Made by a program: the position numbers and the translations under genes. The notes under the pieces are model-generated. The model saw only the letters and a list, made by a program, of their open reading frames with translations. It was not told the DNA's origin and searched no databases. A DNA stretch of 64,000 bases from Sepioteuthis lessoniana. Lineage: Eukaryota; Mollusca; Cephalopoda; Myopsida; Loliginidae. The number at the start of each line of letters is the position of its first letter. Position 1 is the stretch's first letter. Below are positions 12,701 to 20,546 of the stretch, piece after piece. The stretch is from contig OY757934.1 in NCBI GenBank assembly GCA_963585895.1, positions 33,546,712 through 33,610,711 on the forward strand, given 5' to 3'.

Positions 12701-15567
12701 TTGTGTTCAAATTTCCTTATTTTGTTTTCTTTTCATATAGTTGTTTTACTTCACATTTTTTTCTTAATTTTATAATTCCTATTTTCCTTTTGTTATTGCA
12801 GTTTTTGGGGTTGTAATAAGTCTTTCTTTGTTCTTTTATGTGTATTATTGTAGTCTATGAATTGCAGCAGTAAAACACAATTCTCAGTGGTGGTGAGTTC
12901 TCTTCCACCTATATTTCTTTTAACATTTGTCATCATCATCATCTCTCAGGTGTAAGGCTTTGTGTATTATCAATTTTTCATTTTATTATTATCATTATTA
13001 CTCCTTATGATTTTTTTTCACCAGTGTTAGCTGATGGTCTTTGACTGGAGTCTGAGTGACAGCAAGTTTCCAGGAGTCTTCTCTATTCTGGCCAACCTCA
13101 ACAATGCTATAGTTTGGATGGTCTTGGCTCATCCTCTGATTTCAAATTCTTCCAGCCAATTTAACAAGCCTTTGAGGATCATTCCAAGCACACCAATTAC
13201 AATTGGTATCACTGTCACTTTCATGTTCCATAGCTGTTTTAGTTCTCTGGCAAGGTCTAAGTACTTGTTTCTCTTTTTTTCCTTCTTTGATGTTTATTCT
13301 GTGGTCCACTGAGATGGCAAAGTCCACTATTTAGCAAATCTTTTTTTTTTTTTGTTAATTGTCACTAGGTCTAGTTTTCTGGCCAGGATTAGGTGATCTG
13401 TTTATATCTCAAAATCTCAGAGAATTTTGTGCATTTCATTGTCTAAGACAGATTCTGGTTTGTGCATATACCATTTGGTAGTATGGTCAAATTTCAATTT
13501 CTTGCACAATTCCCAGTCATGTCAAGTCTTGTACTCTTTTTGTGCTAATTTGCTGCATTCACTTATAATGTGATTAATTGTTTTGTCTCTATCACGACAT
13601 AATCTGCATTTGTTATTCTGTTGTGTTTTATCTATTTTTGCTCTAACATAGTTGGTCATTATGGCATTGTTTTGTGCTACTATTAGAAGAGATGATGATG
13701 ATGATTATTATTATTATTATTATTGTAGTAGTAGTAGTAGTTCTTCTTCTTCTTCTTCTTCTTGTTATGAAGGGATTATTTATCCATTATTTTCAACCTC
13801 GGGTTGGAGTGTATTATTTGAATATTCTGCCTAGAGTCAGAATTCTGGCTGCCTCACAGTCACACTCAAAATAATGGTACAAAGCCATTCTCATCTCCAG
13901 CATTGGCTGTCTCCTGAATGACATAACTTTCCAGTATCACAGTCACTTAGTGCACAAGTGTTGACATGAGCACCAAGTACAACATCAGATGTGGAGGTAT
14001 TGTCAACAATAAAAAAGCTCAGGTCACTTTTTCTAACACAACAGTCTTGACAAAATCGTCAGAAAGTTAATGATCAAAATGAAATTAGCAGCTATCCTAG
14101 AACAACTGGGACTTGATCATGGCAACAAGAAGAACCCTGATAGGATGATAGTGTCCCCATTCTGTCATAATAAGGGCTTCTTATGAGATGTCACATGCAT
14201 AGATACTTTTGCCTCAGTCCCATCTACTGAAATATCAGTCACAACTCCATACTCTGCAGCTAACAAACCTGAAAAGGCCAAACATGAAATACACTCTGAT
14301 TTCACAGATTGTTTCATTTTTAAACTTTTGAAACTACTGGAACATATGGTAATGAGACCAATGCTCTCATTTGGAAAATTCAGATGTTATATCATCTGTG
14401 TTACTTTTTAGCCCCACAAGACAGCTTTTCTGTGCCAGTGGCTCTTAGTGGATTTTGTTTGAGGGAACACAACAGTCTAGGACCCCACCTTGCCAAAAAA
14501 AAAAAAACCCTCAAATATTCTAATAGTTTTCAATTAAAATTTCTTTTTTCTTGACTTGTAAAAAGAAAAATATTTACTAGTTATGCTTACATTTAGAATT
14601 AGATTTATCCGAGAATTGAAGTTATTCTAGGGTTTAAAAGTTTGCTTTAGTGTCATACTCTGACTTATGGAATTTTTTATGACATAATATATCAATTATG
14701 CAGTCTAGAAAAAGTATTAAAATAACAGTAAAAGAATGGGAAAAACTAAAATTTTCAACTGTTTGGCAAATGAAATGTATGGTTATATAAAAACACTTAA
14801 AAAATTTCCAATCTTTTTTCCGAACATTACTTTTAGCGACTTTTATCACTGGAACCAGTATCAAAAATTTTTTTTGTAAAAATATAATCTTTTTCCTTCA
14901 AAAAACATATTTTACTTGAAACTAATTTATTTAACACTATCAACTAAAAGTTATTATTGCTGTTGTTTACAATTGTTAATTAAAGTGCGTCTCATTGTTA
15001 TAAGACAACATCATGATTTTTATGAAATACAAGATGACCTATGAACCTCTATGGTTTTTGTAACTGGTTCAATGATGATATTGACATTTTTATTAAGGAA
15101 AGAGTGAAGGATTTCATAGTCCATGATGTTATTGATATTTCTATTTAGGAAAGAGTGAAGGAATCTGCTTAGCATTTTATACTTTTATTTCAATAATTTG
15201 GATATTTAAAATATTATGTTCAGTGGAAATGTAGACTCTACAAAATTTCAATTCAGTTGCAAATTGGACAGGAAATTGCTTTATTATAAAAAATTCTAAT
15301 AAAGATTTTGTTACAAGATAGCATTTTTGCTGGTCTATGATTACATTTTTTATATAAAATGAGAATTTTAGTAATATTTAGATAATTGTGAAGCTTAATT
15401 AGGCTATTTGCATGACTGGCACTAGAAACATTAGTAAAGGATTTTAAAATGTAAATAATATATACTAATAAGACATTAACAGACAACTAACCAGAATTCA
15501 TAATCCAGAGAGCTATAATTAGTGACAAATTCTTACCTTGGTCAACACTGGACAGATTTCGAAGCAT
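1094..15567 (-). CDS. CEP95: CEP95-like centrosomal protein gene, N-terminal part (five exons, 3' end off window)
   Basis: Five minus-strand segments, each bounded by AG acceptor and GT donor, join into one open frame of about 185 codons: 15567-15537 (after an ATG), 8186-8058, 5937-5719, 1710-1614 and 1173-1094. Intron phases are 1, 1, 1, 2 and each junction keeps the frame, which is hard to get by chance. The joined product starts [11 protein letters not shown], then has ANNLL, SLSHITG and [16 protein letters not shown], followed by an acidic low-complexity stretch. From memory these blocks and their spacing match the N-terminus of vertebrate CEP95, a centrosome and spindle-pole protein whose N-terminal region is a divergent calponin-homology-like fold. 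The coiled-coil C-terminus would lie left of position 1. The ATG is tentative because its exon has an upstream acceptor and an open frame before it. Introns of roughly 0.4 to 7.4 kb are full of mobile elements. Family assignment is from remembered sequence, not a search. Confidence 0.82.
1614..1710 (-). CDS. CEP95: CEP95-like exon, acidic linker
   Basis: A 97-nt exon (2 + 31 codons + 2) lies between the acceptor TATTCTTGCTGAAG and the consensus donor GTGAGT. It encodes [20 protein letters not shown] and then [12 protein letters not shown]. It has no recognised fold and is rich in D, N and S, as expected of a linker after the globular N-terminus. The support is the splice signals and exact phase match with both neighbouring exons. 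Confidence 0.68.
1915..2050 (+). repeat. Left terminal inverted repeat of the 771-bp element
   Basis: Pairs with 2549-2685 in inverted orientation. Small differences are spread along the arm, for example CCTGAGCG against CCCGAGTG, so the arms have diverged since insertion. Confidence 0.7.
2549..2685 (-). repeat. Right terminal inverted repeat of the 771-bp element
   Basis: Inverted copy of 1915-2050. It contains the TCGTCTGCTTGCTTAAATTT block and ends in ATGCATAAGCACCAA just before the right TATG duplication. Confidence 0.7.
2690..3400. other. Intron sequence with no recognised feature
   Basis: AT-rich intron of the CEP95-like gene with scattered (AT) tracts near 3205-3270. I see no coding signal or repeat boundary here. 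Confidence 0.5.
3405..3487. repeat. Compound (CA)n-(TA)n microsatellite flanking the mariner
   Basis: A run of CA repeats is followed by CAAGTTTTCATATATATA and a long TA run, ending a few bases before the mariner terminal repeat. The same arrangement, in reverse, flanks the mariner copy at 39654-40621. Confidence 0.85.
3494..4646 (+). pseudogene. Mariner transposase element, broken and 3'-truncated (copy 1)
   Basis: A terminal repeat TTGCCTTCAATAAGTTTCCA follows a TA dinucleotide (3492-3493). A leader of about 200 bp leads to a frame starting near 3696. The transposase reads in one frame to about 4640: N-terminal helix-turn-helix region ([18 protein letters not shown]), then VTYDESWIY with the first catalytic D, HFH-stop-DNAPVHN with the second D, and [14 protein letters not shown] with the third D, so the DD34D triad is still readable. 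The frame is cut by TAA early in the leader part (about 3731), TGA at about 3822 and TAG before DNAP at about 4461. Homology stops after IEEMK at about 4640, so the C-terminus and the right terminal repeat are missing. Inactive; it lies in a CEP95 intron. Confidence 0.9.
4755..4880. repeat. TA/CA/TG microsatellite cluster
   Basis: Short TA, CA and TG tracts end in a (TA)n run from about 4836 to 4880, next to the truncated mariner end. Confidence 0.9.
4881..5560. other. Intron sequence with no recognised feature
   Basis: AT-rich, with many short T runs and a CT-rich tract at 5507-5540. No coding signal or repeat family recognised. Confidence 0.5.
5719..5937 (-). CDS. CEP95: CEP95-like exon, core of the conserved domain
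   Basis: The acceptor TTTACTTTAACAG joins phase 1 to the previous exon and gives [20 protein letters not shown], then the signature [15 protein letters not shown] and [14 protein letters not shown]. The chosen donor (AAG/GTAATG, GT at 5718-5717) keeps the phase needed for the exon at 1710. The frame stays open a further 52 codons to 5561. A second phase-1 donor (GCA/GTAATT, GT at 5646-5645) would extend the exon to 5647, so alternative splicing or an intron-retaining form is possible. Confidence 0.85.
6154..6178. repeat. (TA)n microsatellite
   Basis: A short TA tract in the CEP95 intron. Confidence 0.85.
6661..6697. repeat. (TA)n microsatellite
   Basis: About 18 TA units in the CEP95 intron. 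Confidence 0.9.
6700..8050. other. Intron sequence with no recognised feature
   Basis: AT-rich sequence dense in stop codons on both strands. I see no repeats or RNA genes up to the exon at 8058. Confidence 0.5.
8058..8186 (-). CDS. CEP95: CEP95-like exon, start of the N-terminal conserved domain
   Basis: The acceptor TTCTTGAGCAG and donor CAG/GTAAAT enclose 129 nt, which is 2 + 42 codons + 1. It encodes [14 protein letters not shown], then [23 protein letters not shown]. The ANNLL block and the DINANVF-x-x-L-F/Y pattern correspond to the first helices of the CEP95 N-terminal domain as I remember it. Flanking intron sequence is AT-rich and full of stop codons. Confidence 0.85.
8190..10010. 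other. Intron sequence with no recognised feature
   Basis: AT-rich. The 78-codon open frame at 8484-8720 on plus has no recognisable domain and is probably chance, being antisense to the host gene inside its intron. Confidence 0.45.
10014..10075 (+). repeat. Head fragment of a tRNA-derived SINE
   Basis: Contains CGCCAATGGTCCAGGAAACC and GAGTTCAATTTCAGGTCG. These match the first ~60 bp of the SINE at 10310, including the B-box-like GTTCAATTTC. The core and tail are missing. Confidence 0.55.
10310..10566 (+). mobile_element. tRNA-derived SINE with conserved central domain (family N, copy 1)
   Basis: About 257 bp. The head has an A-box-like region and GGGTTCAATCATAGG resembling a pol III B box. 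The core is CATACCAAAGACTTTAAAAT followed by GGTACTTGATACCTCCTTGC and CACTCAGCA. The end is CCCTCGACTATGGTCGCCAA. The same head-core-end order recurs at 52243-52500 (minus) and 55196-55440 (plus). The core resembles a SINE central domain that I remember as widespread in invertebrates, possibly the one described as Nin-DC; that identification is from memory. A short ATGATGATGATG tract follows. Confidence 0.72.
10690..10811 (+). repeat. Left arm of a ~120-bp inverted repeat
   Basis: Shares AAAGGCATAAAAC, TGTTGACTTGATTTGGTCCC and GCCAAATATCATC in inverted orientation with 11440-11573. The spacer is about 630 bp. Identity falls off toward the inner side. Confidence 0.75.
11440..11573 (-). repeat. 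Right arm of the ~120-bp inverted repeat
   Basis: Inverted counterpart of 10690-10811. Translated on the minus strand it reads [20 protein letters not shown], and the left arm on plus gives [11 protein letters not shown]. The repeat may therefore be two inverted copies of a coding fragment from an unknown element rather than transposon termini. Confidence 0.72.
11690..11990 (-). pseudogene. LINE 3'-end fragment (RLE-type), copy C
   Basis: A degenerate minus-strand segment matching part of the copies at 12010 and 13018, including the TTTCAGCTCTCTTTCTTC region and the AACACTAAGTCTGGG region. It is full of stops and frameshifts. Assigned by similarity to the better copy at 13018-13690. Confidence 0.55.
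12010..12680 (-). pseudogene. LINE 3'-end fragment (RLE-type), copy B
   Basis: Minus-strand sequence parallel to the copy at 13018-13690. It has the region encoding the C-x2-C...H...C finger (around 12560-12590) and the block corresponding to [18 protein letters not shown] (around 12170-12250), heavily mutated. The plus-strand open frames across it are antisense shadows. Confidence 0.6.
13018..13690 (-). pseudogene. Non-LTR retrotransposon 3' end with CCHC finger and endonuclease-like domain, copy A
   Basis: Reading from 13690 down, the minus strand gives [21 protein letters not shown] (a C-x2-C-x6-7-H-x4-C finger), then KLAQKEYKT-stop-HDW. It continues with [17 protein letters not shown], where related elements carry R-P-D, and ends [20 protein letters not shown], then PIVIGVLG. 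This order, finger then PD-(D/E)xK-like nuclease, is that of LINEs with a restriction-like endonuclease. The nuclease proline is replaced here and several in-frame stops are present, so it is dead. It is one of three same-strand copies of this 3' end within 2 kb. Confidence 0.72.
13690..13764. repeat. Compound trinucleotide microsatellite
   Basis: Consecutive (GAT)n, (TTA)n, (GTA)n and (TTC)n blocks. Each block changes the previous triplet by one or two bases. Confidence 0.92.
13900..14500 (+). pseudogene. Degenerate TE-encoded PD-(D/E)xK-like domain fragment
   Basis: The plus strand gives, with interruptions, [20 protein letters not shown], then PFCHNKGFL[13 protein letters not shown]. The order RPD/NPD-x-M followed by a W-D-x-T-C-x-D-T-like motif matches a nuclease-like segment seen in many invertebrate retroelement proteins (remembered, not searched). 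The tryptophan codon before D is a stop (TGA). Upstream, [12 protein letters not shown] could belong to the same protein. Opposite strand to the LINE copies at 11.7-13.7 kb. Confidence 0.45.
14510..15530. other. Intron sequence with no recognised feature
   Basis: AT-rich. Two short similar segments containing AGGAAAGAGTGAAGGA occur at about 15095 and 15148. Nothing else recognised. Confidence 0.45.
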
Positions 15568-15577
15568 CTTATAATAC
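15537..15577 (-). CDS. CEP95: CEP95-like exon carrying the probable start codon
   Basis: On the minus strand the acceptor TTATTTTCAG precedes a 41-nt exon that ends at a strong GTAAGA donor. The ATG at 15567-15565 gives ten codons plus one base ([10 protein letters not shown], then G), which joins phase 1 to the exon at 8186. The three codons before the ATG are also open (Y-Y-K), so translation could begin in an upstream exon. Because the exon is spliced at its 5' side, the transcription start must be to the right. Confidence 0.72.
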
Positions 15578-16261
15578 CTGAAAATAAGAAGAATTTGTTT
15601 ATACTGTACTACCAGAAGCATCAGTTGGAATTTTTGTTAATGCAAACTAGGTAATAGATTTATACAATTTATAAGGTTCCTTTACAAAAAAATTCATATT
15701 TGTTAATATCTCTGACACAATGTATTATAAATTGAAGTGGCAAAAAAATTAGAGACAAAAGTAACTGATTTGATGGTGTCAATAATGATAGCCTTGTTGG
15801 TTGACACTATGAAATCCCATGTAAAGTGCATTAACATTCTCAATTTATATATGATGTCAATGTCTGTCGAAAATTCATATATTCCTAGTGTATCTTTGCT
15901 ACAGTCGGCTAAGAAAATAAACTATATAAGTTGCCTGAGATAAGAGTGCTGCATCTTTCGGGTCCCAACAATCATTCTTCAGATAAATGGTGTTAGATTA
16001 TTTTGACATTGCCTTGACTTCACTACTATTTTATATGTCACACACAGGTCACCTGGCTGAGTCCATTTCTACAAGTGGTGGGAGGGTTCTAATGATCCAG
16101 TATACTACTGTTTCCCATCTTTTGACACTTTACTTTACTTTGTTAATCAAGTATAGAAACATACACTAAACTAAGAAATCACTTTAACTGAAAAAATTAT
16201 TTATTGAGAAGTGAAAAGACAAAATAAATCATTATCAGTATACTATAAAAATTGTACTTGA

Positions 16262-16945
16262 TTTGGTTTGGTTTCTTTGTTTAATGGCATATCAATCTTT
16301 GTGGGTCATTTAATGCCAAAGCCATCCTCCTAGAAGAACAGACATCATCATCATGTTGTGCTGCTAGCACAGATCTCCCTGACCCTCTCTTGCTACCTAT
16401 CTCTATCGTCCATTGCCCTCGGGAGGTCTTCCAGGCTACATCCTGCTGTATATAAGTTCTAGCTGGTTGTCCAACCTTTGCTCATCCGTGTGAAGGGGTC
16501 CACAGGTGTACATTGCTTATGAGTTTGTCCTTACTTCTCCAGCAGTGTCCTGCATGTCTGGTTTGTCTAATTTGGATAGTTTTTGTGATGATTGGTAGGT
16601 GTCCATACAGTTACTGCTTTGAAGGGTGTTGCCTCTAGGACTTGTCCAATATAGCTCACAGCATTCTTGTGTAATTGCCATCAAGCTTTTTCTCCATATG
16701 TTTAGTTAGGGTCCATGTGGTGCATCCATATAGCAGTATCGACATGACTGCTGCTTGGTAAAAACTGCATTTTATTTTATCGTTCAGGTCTGACTTCCAT
16801 ATGACCAATAGCCTAACTATAGCTGTCCATGCCTTTGCTAGTTGCATTGTCCGAAAGTGAACGTAATAGTGCGACTGGAGTTTGAACTCGCTTACTACAA
16901 TCCCGCAGTCCATTGTTTTAACCATTACACCACAAGGACACCTCC
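16262..16945 (-). mobile_element. tRNA(Gln)-like SINE interrupted by a LINE fragment (family T, copy 1)
   Basis: The minus-strand SINE head lies at 16849-16945 and contains TGGTGTAATGGTTAAAACAA with a GAGTTCAAACTCC-type B box. Its tail lies at 16262-16342 and ends in AACCAAACCAAA. Exact 13-bp target duplications AAATTGTACTTGA flank the whole (16249-16261 and 16946-16958). The middle of the SINE, about 90 bp in the intact copies at 51672 and 61113, is replaced by LINE sequence (16343-16848). Confidence 0.82.
16343..16848 (-). pseudogene. LINE reverse-transcriptase 3' fragment inside a SINE
   Basis: Minus-strand sequence encoding LAKAWTAIVRLLVIWKSDLN, SILLYGCTTWTLTKHMEKKL and DGNYTRML, then decayed sequence down to a 3' terminal (ATG)n tract (CATCATCATCAT on plus). 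It is 5'-truncated. The right junction shows TTG(T) microhomology with the SINE. The same element is longer at 35938-36784. The trinucleotide tail and RT type suggest an RTE-like clade. Confidence 0.78.
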
Positions 16946-16959
16946 AAATTGTACTTGAG

Positions 16960-18380
16960 TTATGAGCTGCAATGATAGCTGGAAATCAGTCTTGATTAAA
17001 ACTCCTTTGTCTCTATGTGAAATACATGTTTCTTAAAATTGATTTTCTTTTTCATTATATTTGTGGTTTAGGAGATTCAAACACAATTCCAGCTTTTGTG
17101 TAGAGTCAAAGAAAATCAACTTCTTTTATAAAATAAAAAAATAACAAAAATAAACACTACCCCTAAAAAGCTTGCTAAGGTAAAGAGATATTTGTCATAT
17201 AAGAACTCTCAGTTATTCTTATATTCAAGAGTACAGTGATATAGTAAAAAAAAAAACAAAAAACTAAATACAGTAATACAGTAAAAATTAAAAGTCTTTA
17301 CTATTCAAGACTTTTAATTTTTCCATCTATTTATAGAATCTACATCTGGTAATGGCTAGTCATTTAATTCAACTTTTTGAAAAGACATTTGAAAAACATT
17401 CAAAATGAGTATGAATCTCAATTAAAAAATATAAAGAATAAAGCAACTGAGTTATGAAAAATATTATATTAATACAGAATATAAGCACATTCAAAAAATG
17501 TAAAAGAAAAAGATCCTATGAGGAAATCGCAGAAGATGAACAAATATTCAATGCTTGAAAGAAATTCATACTTGAATCTTATCAATCTATAAATTCTATT
17601 ATAGTAAAGGTCAAATATCTGATTATTTAAAACATGTGGCTTCCAAATTTAATTCTTTAGATCCCATTTTGACAACAGAGATAAAATTCAGGTGTCAAAC
17701 TAAATCCAAATGAACTCATACAAGAGTTTCTTTAATTCAAAGAAATAATGGGCTCGAGAAATATTACAATATTCAAGTGTTGAGAAACTGAATATTCACG
17801 ATGTACTTCAATTCAATATCAACAATGACTTGTGTTCCATTTATCCCAAACTGTCTACACTGACCCTAACAATTGCTAGTAATTATCACTGAACAATCCT
17901 TTAACTGATTCAAGCTCAAAATCATATCTTCTAAATATGAGACAATGATATTATTTACCAAAATTTCTGAGATTAATCTAGATAATTTTTATCATATAGT
18001 GTATTTGGACCATCGTTTTCATCCTTATTGTTATATCTACAATGGTTTGGCCAATGAAGGCTGAAGGACACATTGGCCAAAATGCTGCAAGTATAACAAA
18101 AAAGATGAATACAATAGTCTGAATACATTAAATGAATAAAATGAAACAACCAGTGAGAAACTAAAAAATGGTCTGTTAGCCTTATTTGCTAACCATTAGA
18201 CCAAGTAAGCTGTTTTAGTTGTTCCATTCATTTTCCAATTGTTTTATTTTATTTTCATTTTACATTAAAAATGTAAAACAATTAAACGACAGATGCACTT
18301 TAAAATATCAATTAAGTACAATTTTAAAAACCGTATTTTCCTTGCATTTTGAATTTAAATATTAAATAAAATGAATAATT
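16960..18380. other. Intergenic or 5'-intron sequence, no recognised feature
   Basis: AT-rich, with a mirror-like ACTTTTAATTTTT / AAAAATTAAAAGT pair around 17284-17320. No coding signal seen. Confidence 0.45.
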
Positions 18381-18469
18381 AAACTTGAAATTATTCCTTT
18401 TCATGGTACCTTTTTTTTGTGGGCACACTCTACCCAAATTTATATGGGACAGTTACAATCACATATTGG

Positions 18470-18834
18470 ATTTTATTTTATTGGATAGGTTTGACTTCCA
18501 TATGGTCAATAACCTATCGATAGCAGTCCATGCCTTTGCTAGTCGCATATTGATGTCATTTTCAGTAGATGAGGCGCTGCTTTTGAGGTAGGTGAATTTG
18601 TCCACTAATTTCTGAGAGCCACCATTTAGTGTGCAGATGTCTCCTTTTTGATTAAAACACATGTACTCGGTTTTGTCTGTATTCACATGGAAGCAAATGC
18701 CACCGGCTGTGTGGTCCAGTCTACGCAGTAGGGATTTGGTTTGGGTAGTTGTATTTGCAAGAAGTGCTACGTCATCTGTGTAGGGTACGTCCGTATTAGT
18801 TTGTGCCAGGTATCTTCAGCTTCTTGCCTTTTTT
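18470..18834 (-). pseudogene. LINE reverse-transcriptase fragment (second copy)
   Basis: The minus strand encodes VPYTDDVALLANTTTQTKSL with the RT catalytic Y-x-D-D (codons at 18771-18782). It continues with FHVNTDKTEYMCFNQKGDIC, KLVDKFTYLKSSAS, and LAKAWTAIDRLLTIWKSNLS. It overlaps and extends the region seen at 16343. It is truncated at both ends. The right end meets a CA/TA microsatellite. Confidence 0.82.
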
Positions 18835-18841
18835 AGTGCAA

Positions 18842-18842
18842 A

Positions 18843-18893
<51 letters not shown>
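18842..18893. repeat. (CA)n(TA)n microsatellite
   Basis: CA units run directly into TA units, as in the tracts next to the mariner copies. Confidence 0.9.
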
Positions 18894-18896
<3 letters not shown>

Positions 18897-19500
18897 CAAT
18901 TAAATGGAGACTAAAACTCGGTTAAGCTGTCATAATAAATTTATTTCGGCGGAGAACATTGTTGGTATATTCTCCGTCTCATCGGATGACTCTTTTACAT
19001 GCTCTGTATTGTCCCAGAGATGTGATGTGAATGAGGAGTTACAGTTCGTATTCAGAAGATAAATAGGAAAATTAAGGAAATTAAAAAATAAATTAAAAAT
19101 CAGAAAACAAAGATAGAAATAAAAATAAAATAAAAAAATAAAAAACATAAAAATAAAAAACATAAAGTGGAACTCATTCGTTCATAGGCGTGAGCAGAGG
19201 GTGTGAACATATTATATGTTAGAACGATTAAGAAACAGGAGTGGAATTAATCTACTGGTCAGTCCCTTTTAACTTTGTGTTCTGTTAGTGGTTTATCTAC
19301 TTGGCAGGTGTGCTATTCTAAACAGGCTCAGATCTTTTAACTAATGGCTATCTCATATATGATTTATATTTATTTCTGATATGTCTGTTAATTAACCCAG
19401 CTGTTGCCATCTTAGATGTTCCTCTAGTTTCAATTAGGATCGAGATACTTCTTTAACTCGCTCTCTGTCATATTTACCTCTCCCAACCACTAAGATGTAG

Positions 19501-20530
19501 ATTACCCAGTCGGCTGGGGTTGTAGAATACACCGACTGGACCTCTGCAGAGGGGTAAGACCCCACCAACGAATGTCCTGAATATGACACTAAATAATCTG
19601 ATGGTGAGGTTCCAGTAATCCTGGAGCTTTGGGGAATGTAGAGTACTCCTTCATTGCCATCGCTCCTAGGTCCACTCTGGCCCAGAGTGGTAGCACCTGA
19701 TAAGGGTCCTATCTATGGGTTAAATAGAACTAAACTGTGGTTTCTTGACTTTACTGTTTTTTGCATTTAAACTGTATATTTATGCTAAACTGAATTGCTC
19801 GAAATAGAACTGTTTTGACATCTAAACTGTGTACTTATGCTAAACTGAATTATCTGAAATAAAACTGTTTTGACATTAACTCTGTATTGCCCAGTCGGCT
19901 GAGGCTGTAGAATACACCAAGTGCACCTCTGCAGAGGGGTAAGACCCCTCCCCTAATGAGTGTTCTGGATATGACACTAAACAATCTGATGGTGAGCTCC
20001 AGTGATGCAGGAGCTTTAGGGAATGCAGCACCCCTTCATTGCCATTGCTCCCAGGTCTACTCTGGCCCGGAATGGTAGCACCTGATAAGGCCCTATCTAT
20101 GGGTTGAATAGAACTAACTGCATACTTAGGCTAAACTGAATTGTTTGAATTAGAACTGTTTGACTAAACTGAACTGACTGAACTGCTTGAAATAGAAATA
20201 TTACTGTACTTACATTTAAACTGCGTATTTAGGCTAAACTGAACTGTTTGAAATGGAACTGTTTTTGACATTGAAACTGTACTTACACTAAATTGTATTT
20301 TTAAATCTAGAACTGTTTTGGCATTTAACTGTGTAAACAAAATCTGTACTTATACTTAGCTGAATTAGTACTTTTTGACTAAACTGAATAGCTTGAAATA
20401 GAAATGTTTTTGACAATTAAACTGTGTACTCATGCTAAACTGAATTGTTTGAAATAGAATTATTTGCATACAAATGGATTTGGCGTTAAATAACCTACAA
20501 AGGTTTATAATCCATAAAAACCAACCAACC
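19501..20530 (+). mobile_element. Dimeric hairpin-rich retroposon (family H, copy 1)
   Basis: About 1.03 kb between exact duplications of AACCACTAAGATGTAG (19485-19500 and 20531-20546), showing one insertion event. It holds two head units, at 19505 and 19890. Each starts CCCAGTCGGCTG and continues GTAGAATACACC, CCTCTGCAGAGGGGTAAGAC and a CCACTCTGG-type palindrome (one is worn), then TATCTATGGGTT. Each is followed by AT-rich units of roughly 55-65 bp built on CTAAACTGAATTGTTTGAAA and AGAACTGTTTTGACAT. The 3' end, GGCGTTAAATAACCTACAAA then CCATAAAAACCAACC, resembles the tail of the tRNA-derived SINE family T. No coding capacity. It has not been matched to any family I know. Confidence 0.8.
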
Positions 20531-20546
20531 AACCACTAAGATGTAG

